Assembly (NCBI GenBank): GCA_015066065.1
Contig: SVPB01000011.1
Location: forward strand, 1-38,515
Direction of reading: 5' to 3'
DNA length: 38,515 nt
Origin: Oscillospiraceae bacterium
GTDB taxonomy: Bacteria > Bacillota > Clostridia > Oscillospirales > Acutalibacteraceae
Part shown: in pieces, positions 32,119-38,515 of the stretch
How the letters are laid out: each line of letters opens with the position of its first letter
Numbering within the stretch: the stretch's first letter is position 1
Program-made: the position numbers and the translations under genes
The notes under the pieces: model-generated
Told to the model about the DNA's origin: nothing
What the model saw: the letters and a program-made list of their open reading frames with translations, nothing else
The model's database searches: none

Positions 32119-32803
32119 TACTGTTCCCTTCTTGTCGCATCAAGGAGATCTCCAGATTGCCGTTACGGCACCGCAGATCATCGATGAGCGCTTTTTCTTG
32201 TGTTACGCTTCGCAGAGTGATACGATAGGTGAGCTTAAAAAGACTCCCCAGATTGGTTGTTTTAACATTGACCAGCTCCGCGGAGCTGGTATACTTGTTG
32301 AGAGGTTCGGTAAACACGTCGGTGTAGTTAAGATCCTCCGGGATGGTGATGCGCAGGGTGCGGTGCTTATCCAGTACAGCACTATTACGGGTGCTGACAA
32401 ACTGGTACAGCACCCAGATAGCGCTCATTAAGAGGGCAAACAGCACGGCATAGCCCAGCTGGCCCATACCCGTCATCAGACCGGTGGTCATGGCTAAAAA
32501 GATGGCACCGATCTCCTTGGCGGTGCCGGGCACCGAGCGAAAACGCACCAAGCTGAACGCACCGGCAATGGCTACGCCGGCACCGATGTTGCCGTTGACC
32601 ATGAGGATGACCACACATACCACCGCCGGCAACATGGCCAGCGTTAGCAGAAAACTGCGGGTGCACTGGCTCTTGTACCGGTACATGAGGGAGAGGATCA
32701 GTCCGATGACCAGCGAAATACCGATGCAGAGCAGGAACTGCAGGACGGTAATGGGGCCATAACCGGTGCTCTCAAAAAGGCCGACGAAAATGGTATCTAA
32801 CAT
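32108..32803 (-). CDS. DUF4956 family membrane protein
   Basis: A 231-residue protein with about four membrane helices in residues ~15-140 and a cytoplasmic C-terminal domain (~145-231) of the alpha/beta kind. The motif GAGVAIAGAFSLVRFRSVPGTAKEIGAIFLA is shown here only in part: positions ~75-105, with key AFSLVRFRS and PGTAKEIG, are diagnostic for DUF4956. These proteins are regularly found with VTC-domain proteins and with CotH or DUF4353 proteins; the function is unknown. The start has AAAGGAGG upstream, which overlaps the VTC stop, so the two genes are coupled. Confidence 0.88.
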   Translation of the reverse strand: MLDTIFVGLFESTGYGPITVLQFLLCIGISLVIGLILSLMYRYKSQCTRSFLLTLAMLPAVVCVVILMVNGNIGAGVAIAGAFSLVRFRSVPGTAKEIGAIFLAMTTGLMTGMGQLGYAVLFALLMSAIWVLYQFVSTRNSAVLDKHRTLRITIPEDLNYTDVFTEPLNKYTSSAELVNVKTTNLGSLFKLTYRITLRSVTQEKALIDDLRCRNGNLEISLMRQEGNSNEL

Positions 32804-32817
32804 GATAAGTTCCTCCT

Positions 32818-33513
32818 TTATTTTGAACGCTGCTGAGTGATTCTATACGCATTGCCATACTTGGAAAACGGTGTTTTATAGATGCGCTCCCGTGTGAGTG
32901 CTTCGGATAGCCACAGTGGTATGCCCAGTGCCGTCTTTACTTCCATGACGATGCGTCCCTCCGGCAATAGCCTCTCGCCTTCGGCAGGGCCGCATAACGT
33001 CAGATCGTTCTCCCGCCACCGAATGTTATCGTCAAAGGTGATGCGGAATCCGCTATCATCCTTGGCATAGAAGGCTTCCCGGTCGTAGCACAGATACATG
33101 GCCGGCTCCAGAGGCTTGTAATAATCGATGAAATAACGGATCTCCCGCTGTATCTGTGGGTCTTTCGTTTTCGCCTTTCGCTCCAGAAATTCATCCACCT
33201 GCGAGCAGGGGAGGGGGATGCGTCTCTTATAGACGATGGCGTTGTATTTCTTTTTCAATTCTACAAACACGGTACTGTCCGGGGTGGCCGGTCCGTAACT
33301 GCGGATGCGGAGCTTTTCTTTGTACACCGGTTTTTCCAGAGAACGGCGGATGAGCAGGTGGGTGGGGGTATCGTAATACAGATTGCATATGGTACTGCGT
33401 CCGTATTGATCCCCTTTCATGTACTCAGCCATGATGGGTAGCAGGGTCTCCATCTGCCGCTGGGTGATGAGATACTTGATCTCATAGCGTTCAAAGATGT
33501 TTTGAAATCCCAT
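32818..33513 (-). CDS. VTC-domain polyphosphate polymerase-like protein
   Basis: A 231-residue triphosphate-tunnel protein of the VTC family, the catalytic fold of the yeast vacuolar polyphosphate polymerase Vtc4. Tunnel residues are visible as ERYEIKYLI, KLRIRSYG, VFVELKKKYNAIVYKRR and IVMEVKT, giving the ring of basic and acidic side chains. It is a stand-alone cytoplasmic domain without SPX or membrane parts. Genes of this type next to DUF4956 and extracellular CotH or DUF4353 proteins form a recurrent set, so polyphosphate synthesis or nucleotide hydrolysis linked to surface-protein phosphorylation is a reasonable inference. ATG 33513 has AAAGGAGG upstream. Confidence 0.87.
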   Translation of the reverse strand: MGFQNIFERYEIKYLITQRQMETLLPIMAEYMKGDQYGRSTICNLYYDTPTHLLIRRSLEKPVYKEKLRIRSYGPATPDSTVFVELKKKYNAIVYKRRIPLPCSQVDEFLERKAKTKDPQIQREIRYFIDYYKPLEPAMYLCYDREAFYAKDDSGFRITFDDNIRWRENDLTLCGPAEGERLLPEGRIVMEVKTALGIPLWLSEALTRERIYKTPFSKYGNAYRITQQRSK

Positions 33514-33598
33514 GCGGGAACCTCCTTTCTTAGCCAGTGTACACGATGTTTGTGATATCCGTGTGTTTTTTTTGGGAAAATTTTCATATCAATTTTCA

Positions 33599-33627
33599 TT
33601 GACAATTGGATAAATACATGCTATACT
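33599..33627 (+). promoter_or_regulatory. Sigma-A promoter of dinB
   Basis: Consensus TTGACA (33599-33604), 17-bp spacer, TATACT (33622-33627). Confidence 0.9.
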
Positions 33628-33633
33628 CAAAAA

Positions 33634-33647
33634 CGAACAAATGTTCT
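33634..33647 (+). promoter_or_regulatory. LexA (SOS) box overlapping the dinB transcription start
   Basis: CGAACAAATGTTCT matches the Gram-positive LexA operator CGAACnnnnGTTCG at 9 of 10 fixed positions, and lies 6 bp after the -10, where bound LexA would block initiation. Confidence 0.85.
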
Positions 33648-33665
33648 GCGCGAGGGGGCGTACGG

Positions 33666-34910
33666 GTGGAACGAAAGATTTTACATGTGGACTGCAACAA
33701 GTTTTACGCATCGGTAGAGTGCAGTCGCCGCCCGGAGCTACGGGATAAACCGGTGGCGGTAGGGGGCGACGAAGCGGCTCGTCACGGGATCGTGCTGACC
33801 AAAAATGAGATTGCCTCCCGATACGGCTTGGTCACCGGAGAGCCGTTGTGGTCGGCCCGGCAGAAATGCCCCGGTCTGGTGGTGGTACCGCCGGATTTTC
33901 CCACCTATTCCCGGTATTCCGGTATGGTACGGGATATCCTGGCCCAGTATACCGACCGGGTGGAGCCGTTTGGGCTGGATGAAGCGTGGCTGGATCTGAC
34001 CGGATGCGCCGGGGAGGCAGAGGATACCGCCCATACCATCCGCTGTCGCATCAAAGAGGAGCTGGGCATCACGGTCAGCGTGGGCGTCAGCTTCAATAAG
34101 ACATTTGCCAAGCTGGGGAGCGACTACAAGAAGCCGGATGCGGTTACGGTGTTTTCTCGGGAAAACTACCGCCAGCTGGTGTGGCCACTGCCTGTACAGG
34201 ATATGCTGTATGTAGGGCGTTCCACCGCCCAGAAGCTACAGAGCCGCTATCTGTATACCATTGGGGATGTGGCTTGTGCTTCTCCGGCGCTGCTGAGTGC
34301 ACTGCTGGGGAAGTGGGGGCCGATGCTGCACGCCATGGCCAACGGCCGTGACCGCCAGCCGGTGATTCCCATAGACCAAGCGGCAGGGGTACAGTCGGTC
34401 AGCAACGGCATGACCACGCCGCGCGATGTGACGGATGAACAGGAAGCCCACGTGGTGCTGTGTGTGTTGGCCGAAAGCGTGGGACGCCGTTTACGGGAAC
34501 AGCATCTGGTGGGGAAAACGGTGGAACTGCAGGTGCGGGATAACACGCTGGTCACCCATGGGTATCGGATGACCTTGGATCATTATATTCAGTCCACCGA
34601 GGATATTCTGAGGGAAGGGCTGGCACTGTTGCGGCAAAAGCACCATTGGGGCAAGCCGCTGCGCAGCCTGACATTGGGGGTGTCCGGTCTGGAGTCGGAT
34701 ACGATGCCGTGTCAGCTGGATATGTTGGACAGCACCGATCGGGAAAAACGGGAAACGCTGGATAAAACGGTGGATGCGCTTAAGAAACGGTTTGGCGATA
34801 GCTGTGTGCGTCGGGCGGTGGTGCTGGAAGATCCGGAGCTGGCCGGTCTAAGCCTATACGAGACCCACACGGTACACCCCACCGGATTTTCCGGCAAGGT
34901 GGAGCCATAG
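33666..34910 (+). CDS. dinB: Y-family DNA polymerase (DinB / Pol IV type)
   Basis: A 414-residue translesion polymerase. Metal-binding residues are D9 in LHVDCNKFYASVE and D105-E106 in EPFGLDEAWLDLTG. Other family motifs are YSRYSGMVRDIL, the HIRV-like SVGVSFNKTFAKLGSDYKKP, and a little-finger domain in the C-terminal third. No clear beta-clamp-binding pentapeptide is evident at the C-terminus. The open frame extends 20 codons upstream across the promoter and LexA box, so the start must be lower: GTG 33666, 7 bp after AGGGGG. SOS control is shown by the operator. The small gene downstream is co-oriented 12 bp away. Confidence 0.92.
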   Translation: MERKILHVDCNKFYASVECSRRPELRDKPVAVGGDEAARHGIVLTKNEIASRYGLVTGEPLWSARQKCPGLVVVPPDFPTYSRYSGMVRDILAQYTDRVEPFGLDEAWLDLTGCAGEAEDTAHTIRCRIKEELGITVSVGVSFNKTFAKLGSDYKKPDAVTVFSRENYRQLVWPLPVQDMLYVGRSTAQKLQSRYLYTIGDVACASPALLSALLGKWGPMLHAMANGRDRQPVIPIDQAAGVQSVSNGMTTPRDVTDEQEAHVVLCVLAESVGRRLREQHLVGKTVELQVRDNTLVTHGYRMTLDHYIQSTEDILREGLALLRQKHHWGKPLRSLTLGVSGLESDTMPCQLDMLDSTDREKRETLDKTVDALKKRFGDSCVRRAVVLEDPELAGLSLYETHTVHPTGFSGKVEP

Positions 34911-34922
34911 GGGAGATGAAGC

Positions 34923-35180
34923 ATGGATTGTAAGGTATACGTAGAGGTAACGGCCTCTTTTTTGCCGGATGGCGGTGTGATGCCGCTGGCGGTGCGCTGG
35001 GAGGACGGCACCCTGTATCAGGTGGATCGGGTGCTGGATGTGCGCCCGGCGGCGTCCCTGAAGGCAGGTGGCTGTGGTATCCGCTATACCTGCCGCATAC
35101 GGGGACAGCAAACGTATCTTTTCCTGGATGCAGACCGTTGGTTTGTGGAAAAGAAAGAAAAACCGGCTCACAGAGCATGA
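34923..35180 (+). CDS. Small conserved-looking protein downstream of dinB
   Basis: An 85-residue, beta-rich protein without signal or membrane segment: strands KVYVEVTASFLP, PLAVRWEDGTLYQVDRVLDV, CGIRYTCRIRGQQTYLFLD, and a basic tail. I do not recognise a named family with certainty; the W-x-D/G-x-x-Y-x-V pattern recalls small DUF6504-like proteins that accompany Y-family polymerases. It starts 12 bp after dinB with GGGGAGA as ribosome site and shares its terminator, so it should be SOS-induced with dinB. Function unknown. Confidence 0.65.
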   Translation: MDCKVYVEVTASFLPDGGVMPLAVRWEDGTLYQVDRVLDVRPAASLKAGGCGIRYTCRIRGQQTYLFLDADRWFVEKKEKPAHRA

Positions 35181-35200
35181 GGACGCTGTGAGCCGGTTTT
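35160..35200. terminator. Bidirectional terminator between the dinB operon and rhaA
   Basis: Arms AACCGGCTCACAG (35161-35173) and CTGTGAGCCGGTT (35186-35198) with a 12-nt loop; A-run before and T-run after give a U-tract on both strands. The 5' arm lies inside the last codons of the small gene. Confidence 0.88.
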
Positions 35201-35214
35201 GTTTATGAAACGGC

Positions 35215-36453
35215 TCAGCGAGTGCTCAAGACGTTCTTTTCGTATTCCAGAACAGGGGTCAGATAATCGGCAGCAACACCACACCGGGTCAGGTATTCGT
35301 TCCACACATCACCGAAGGGCATGGTTTTTAGCTCTTCCTGCAGTACCATCAGCTTGGTGGTGTTGTGCTCGTTCTGCAACGCCTTCATGACGGCATGAGG
35401 CTGCAGCAGGGCGTTGAGCAGGGCTTTCTGCACACTGCGCACGCCGGTGATCCAGGCAGAAATGCGGTTAATGGAAGCATCAAAATAGTCGGTGGCGATA
35501 AACACCCGATCCAGGGCGTCGTGAGCAACGATCTCCTTGGCGATCTCCCGGGTCTCATCGTCAAACAGCACCACGTGATCGGAATCCCACCGGACGGGAC
35601 GGGTGATGTGCAGAGCGATCTTGTCATGGAACAGCAGGAGAGAAGCGATCTTATCAGAGACCACCTCGGTGGGGTGATAGTGGCCGTTATCCATCAAAGG
35701 AGTGATGCCCTTGTAGCCGGCATAGCTCAGACAAAATTCCGCCGATCCGACGGTGTAGCTTTCCATGCCGATGCCGAACACCTTAGACTCCATGGTCACG
35801 TAGACCTTATCTTTGTCATAAGGAACAGAGAGGATTTCGTCCATAGACTGCTTGAAACGGGCGCGCGGTCCCATGCGGTCGGCAGGGATGTCTTTGTATC
35901 CGTCAGGCGTCCAGTAGTTGACTACGCAGGGCACGCCGGTTTCGGTGGCAAAATATTCGGCGATCTCCAGACAGCGCTTGCCATGCTCCACCCAAAAGCG
36001 ACGCACTTCCTCGTCAGGGGAGGAGAGGGTCAGGTTGTTTTTCACCATGGGATGGGAAAAGAAGGTGGGGTTAAAGTCCAGGCCCATGCCCCGTTCTTTG
36101 GCAAACTTGACCCAAGGAGCGAACTGCGCCGGGCCGATCTTATCCCGGTCGACCCATTCGCCGGGCGCCATGATGGCGTAGCAGGCGTGTAGGTTGAGCT
36201 TCTTTTTGCCGGGCATCAAGGAGATGGCTTTGTCAAAGTCGGCCATCAACTGTTCCGGGGTGGTGGCTTTGCCGGGATAGTTGCCGGTGGTCTGGATGCC
36301 GCCGGACAGCTCTTCATCGGTGTCAAAGCCGATCACGTCATCCCCTTGCCAGCAATGGATGGAAACGGTCACGTCTTGCAGCTTGTTCAGCACCTCGTCG
36401 GTATCGACTCCCAGAGCAGCGTACATTTTTTTGGCTTCTTCGTAACGGGACAT
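35215..36453 (-). CDS. rhaA: L-rhamnose isomerase
   Basis: A 412-residue enzyme (EC 5.3.1.14) converting L-rhamnose to L-rhamnulose, also active on related aldoses in some species. Family blocks include SIHCWQGDDVIGFD, GGIQTTGNYPGKA, GLDFNPTFFSHP, ESKVFGIGMESYTVGSAEF, MDNGHYHPTE and HITRPVRWDSDHV, with the metal-binding Glu, Asp and His residues in place. Length is normal. AGGAGGT lies upstream of ATG 36453. It stands alone: no rhamnulokinase, aldolase or transporter is in the window, so the rest of the pathway is elsewhere or the enzyme serves another sugar. Confidence 0.95.
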   Translation of the reverse strand: MSRYEEAKKMYAALGVDTDEVLNKLQDVTVSIHCWQGDDVIGFDTDEELSGGIQTTGNYPGKATTPEQLMADFDKAISLMPGKKKLNLHACYAIMAPGEWVDRDKIGPAQFAPWVKFAKERGMGLDFNPTFFSHPMVKNNLTLSSPDEEVRRFWVEHGKRCLEIAEYFATETGVPCVVNYWTPDGYKDIPADRMGPRARFKQSMDEILSVPYDKDKVYVTMESKVFGIGMESYTVGSAEFCLSYAGYKGITPLMDNGHYHPTEVVSDKIASLLLFHDKIALHITRPVRWDSDHVVLFDDETREIAKEIVAHDALDRVFIATDYFDASINRISAWITGVRSVQKALLNALLQPHAVMKALQNEHNTTKLMVLQEELKTMPFGDVWNEYLTRCGVAADYLTPVLEYEKNVLSTR

Positions 36454-36468
36454 GTTGTGTACCTCCTG

Positions 36469-36528
36469 TAAGTAGTTTTACTTAATTACCTATATTACTA
36501 TCTTACCATTCCTCAGGAGGTGTGTCAA
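36469..36528 (-). promoter_or_regulatory. rhaA promoter and downstream palindrome
   Basis: On the minus strand: TTGACA (36523-36528), 17-bp spacer, TAAGAT (36500-36505). Downstream of the start site is a palindrome TAAGTA-GTTT-TACTTA (36469-36484), suitable as a repressor operator. Confidence 0.75.
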
Positions 36529-36547
36529 TGGGGGGCTGTACACAAAA

Positions 36548-37738
36548 TCAGCCGGAATTACGGCTGAATTTTACCGTCATGTCGGTGCCGCAAGGAAGCG
36601 GAACGGGTAAGGTGAGCCCGTGCAGGTCGGTGGCTTTCTGCTCCAGCCTAAAAACAAGCTGTGCCATTTCGCTCATGTGGGCGATCTGCTTGGGACGGGA
36701 CAGGAACGGAAGGGATGGATCGGCGGCCGCCAGGATCTCTCGTCCCCGATCGTTCATCCCCAGTACCCGCAGGTAGGGAGGGCGTTGCTCGGGCAATTCG
36801 GCCGGTATCTGCAGCAGGGATGCCCACAGGATCCGCCGCAGTCGGGCGGCAGGATACCGTTTGGTGACCAGCTTGTTCATCAGCTCATCATAAGAGCCGG
36901 CGGTGCGGATGCTCCGATACAGCCGATTGTGAAGCCCTTCCGAAAGATAAGGGAGCGCCTCCGCCTTCGGAAGAGATAAGGTGCGCAGGTGCGCCAACAG
37001 GGCGGAGTGCAATCGGGTGGGATCGCCGGGCGCCAGCCCCTTACCCAGCGCTTCTTGCAGGATAGCAGCGCCCTCCGGCGGCAGGTAGAGGGATACGTCC
37101 TTTCCGTCCCGTATCGCCCGGCGGAGCATGCCGGCAGAGGCATAGCCATCCCGTGCTGCGTCGGTGTCATGGCCGGCTCCCACCCGTTGGAAGGTGTAGA
37201 AAGCAAAGGGAGCCCCTTGCTGTCGGGCGGCACGGATGTAGGAAAGTCCTAAGGTGTTGTTGGGATGCTCCAGCAGGGAGGCCACGTCCCGGCCGCACCG
37301 TGCAGCAACCGCCGCCTGACGGGCGGCAGCGTAGGATAGCCCTTGGCGCAATCCTTGCTGCAGCAGAGCGTTGTGTTCCGGTGTGTCCAGCTCTTCCGCC
37401 ACCCGGCAAAGAACCTCTACATCGCCACACTCACTTCCAAAGGAGAGGGTGTGTATACAGCCCATGGCGTGGAGCAGTGCCACGCCGCCGGCAGCAAAGA
37501 TTTCGGCCGGCGCCATGGCCCAGGGAACGGGCAGCTCCAGCACCAGATCAACACCGCCGGCCAACGCCATACGGGTGCGCTCCCACTTGGTCAGCAGCGC
37601 CGGCTCGCCACGTTGGGTAAATCCGCCGTCCATCACCGCCACAATGTGGGTGGCGCCGGCTTTACGGGTGGCGGCGATGTGAGCCGCGTGCCCCTTGTGG
37701 AACGGATCGTATTCCGCAATAATTCCTGCGATTTGCAC
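36548..37738 (-). CDS. tmcAL: tRNA(Met) cytidine acetate ligase
   Basis: A 396-residue nucleotidyltransferase-fold enzyme that activates acetate with ATP and acetylates the wobble cytidine of elongator tRNA-Met (ac4C34). The nucleotide-binding HxGH motif is H14-K-G-H17 in GIIAEYDPFHKGH; other family blocks are GGFTQRGEPALLTKWERTRM, GVDLVLELPVPWA and SFGSECGDVE. The start is GTG 37738, with AAAGGAGG 8 bp upstream. It is divergent from acetate kinase across a 114-bp shared promoter region, a neighbourhood that fits its use of acetate. Confidence 0.93.
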   Translation of the reverse strand: MQIAGIIAEYDPFHKGHAAHIAATRKAGATHIVAVMDGGFTQRGEPALLTKWERTRMALAGGVDLVLELPVPWAMAPAEIFAAGGVALLHAMGCIHTLSFGSECGDVEVLCRVAEELDTPEHNALLQQGLRQGLSYAAARQAAVAARCGRDVASLLEHPNNTLGLSYIRAARQQGAPFAFYTFQRVGAGHDTDAARDGYASAGMLRRAIRDGKDVSLYLPPEGAAILQEALGKGLAPGDPTRLHSALLAHLRTLSLPKAEALPYLSEGLHNRLYRSIRTAGSYDELMNKLVTKRYPAARLRRILWASLLQIPAELPEQRPPYLRVLGMNDRGREILAAADPSLPFLSRPKQIAHMSEMAQLVFRLEQKATDLHGLTLPVPLPCGTDMTVKFSRNSG

Positions 37739-37759
37739 GGCAACTGCCTCCTTTGTGAA

Positions 37760-37835
37760 ATATTTTTCAAAATATGGTTGAAATTTCTCTCACAATCCGT
37801 TATTATATAATACGCTGTTTATAGTAAAAAATCAA
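37760..37835. promoter_or_regulatory. Divergent tmcAL/ackA promoters with abutting -10 hexamers
   Basis: Rightward: TTGAAA (37778-37783), 17 bp, TATTAT (37801-37806). Leftward: TTGATT (37830-37835), 17 bp, TATTAT (37807-37812). The two -10s are adjacent and form the 12-bp palindrome TATTATATAATA, so only one polymerase could open the site at a time. A further palindrome ATATTTT-TC-AAAATAT (37760-37775) may be an operator. Confidence 0.7.
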
Positions 37836-37852
37836 TGAGGAGTCGAAAAAAG

Positions 37853-38515
37853 ATGAAAATTTTGGTTATCAACGCCGGTAGCTCTTCTCTGAAGTACCAG
37901 CTCATCGATATGGAGAACGAGAGCGTTCTGGCAAAGGGTATCTGTGAGCGCATTGGCTTGGACGACGGTATTTTCACCCACAAGGCTTTTGGTAAGGCCT
38001 GGAAGTCTGAGGTTACGATGCGCAACCAGACGGAGGCTTTTGCTCAGATGAAGAAGGCGCTCACCGAGGGCGAGGGCAAGGTTATCAACGATCTGTCTGA
38101 GGTGGACGCCATTGGTCACCGCGTGGTACAGGGCGGCGACCGCTTTGATAAGTCCGTTATTGTGACCGAGAAGGTCAAGAAGGATATCGAGGAACTGGCC
38201 GCGCTGGCTCCTCTGCACAACATGGGCGCCCTGGCTGGCATTAACGCCGCCACCGCCACCTTCGGTGAGACCGTACCGCAGGTCGTTGTGTTCGACACCG
38301 CGTTCCACCAGACTATGGAGCAGAAGGTGTTCATGTTCGCCCTGCCTTACGAGTATTATGAGAAGTACGGTGTGCGCCGTTACGGTGCTCACGGCACCTC
38401 CCACCGCTTTGTCAGCGCCCGTTGCTGTGAGCTGCTGGGTCGTACCGAGGGTACTCGTATCATCACCTGCCATCTGGGCAGTGGTTCTTCTATCTCCGCT
38501 ATTAAGGACGGCAAG
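37853..38515 (+). CDS. ackA: Acetate kinase, N-terminal part (runs off window end)
   Basis: 221 codons are visible of an expected ~400. Acetate kinase (EC 2.7.2.1) makes ATP from acetyl phosphate in fermentation. Family motifs are ILVINAGSSSLKYQLID at the N-terminus, IGHRVVQGGDRF, FDTAFHQTM, YGAHGTSHRFV and ITCHLGSGSSISAIKDGK at the window edge. GAGGAGT lies 9 bp before ATG 37853. The frame is open to the last base. Codon use is strongly biased, as expected of a highly expressed gene. Phosphotransacetylase is not seen and does not lie immediately upstream. Confidence 0.97.
   Translation, partial: MKILVINAGSSSLKYQLIDMENESVLAKGICERIGLDDGIFTHKAFGKAWKSEVTMRNQTEAFAQMKKALTEGEGKVINDLSEVDAIGHRVVQGGDRFDKSVIVTEKVKKDIEELAALAPLHNMGALAGINAATATFGETVPQVVVFDTAFHQTMEQKVFMFALPYEYYEKYGVRRYGAHGTSHRFVSARCCELLGRTEGTRIITCHLGSGSSISAIKDGK

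Noticed and set aside
33606-33665. Upstream ATG start for dinB at 33606 giving a 434-residue product
   Set aside because: That start lies upstream of the -10 and LexA box, so it would not be on the transcript; GTG 33666 has a ribosome site and the expected N-terminus.

Overview
The window reads as chromosome of a Gram-positive Clostridia member, most like the gut Oscillospirales/Ruminococcaceae. Pointers are strong AGGAGG-type ribosome binding sites, sigma-A promoters with 17-bp spacers, a Bacillus-type LexA box on dinB, a meso-diaminopimelate dehydrogenase, a PcrA of the clostridial type, and secreted proteins with cohesin and dockerin modules. The bulk is GC-rich. Only the first ~1.05 kb, the 3' part of a large serine recombinase, is clearly AT-richer, so the window probably opens in the end of an integrated mobile element.

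Layout. 1-1057: recombinase fragment. 1075-7447 (+): compact set of a serine beta-lactamase-fold hydrolase, GH20 hexosaminidase, membrane acyltransferase, Ddh and a MATE exporter. 7494-9647 (-): LTA-synthase-like membrane sulfatase. 9757-11811 (+): OadG-like/OadB sodium-pump pair, the OadG-like protein with an in-frame internal duplication. 11812-12174: no gene; a ~276-bp element bounded by inverted repeats. 12175-15547 (+): pcrA helicase and a 24-cysteine protein of unknown function. 15592-19030 (+): promoter plus four translationally coupled genes, HPr-kinase-like, PqqD, S24/S26-type peptidase and ABC exporter, which resembles peptide-maturation machinery without a visible precursor. 19069-21114 (-): glgB, of the type common in eukaryotes. 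21153-21634: tRNA-Gln(UUG) followed by a dense series of hairpins. 21635-23087 (+): ROK kinase and SIS isomerase.

23197-30186 (+) is the most distinctive region: three consecutive secreted proteins, namely a modular GH16 enzyme, a multi-CBM protein ending in a dockerin, and a cohesin protein. The GH16 and cohesin proteins share a homologous ~135-170-residue domain that I cannot name, so the locus looks like a self-contained miniature cohesin-dockerin system. Convergent to it (30313-33513, -) is a VTC / DUF4956 / Cthe_2159-like lipoprotein operon.

33599-35180 (+): SOS-regulated dinB with a small partner gene. 35215-36528 (-): L-rhamnose isomerase with its own promoter and a palindrome. 36548-37738 (-): tmcAL, divergent from acetate kinase (37853 to window end); the two promoters have abutting -10 hexamers that form one 12-bp palindrome. 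Convergent gene pairs are separated by bidirectional terminators.
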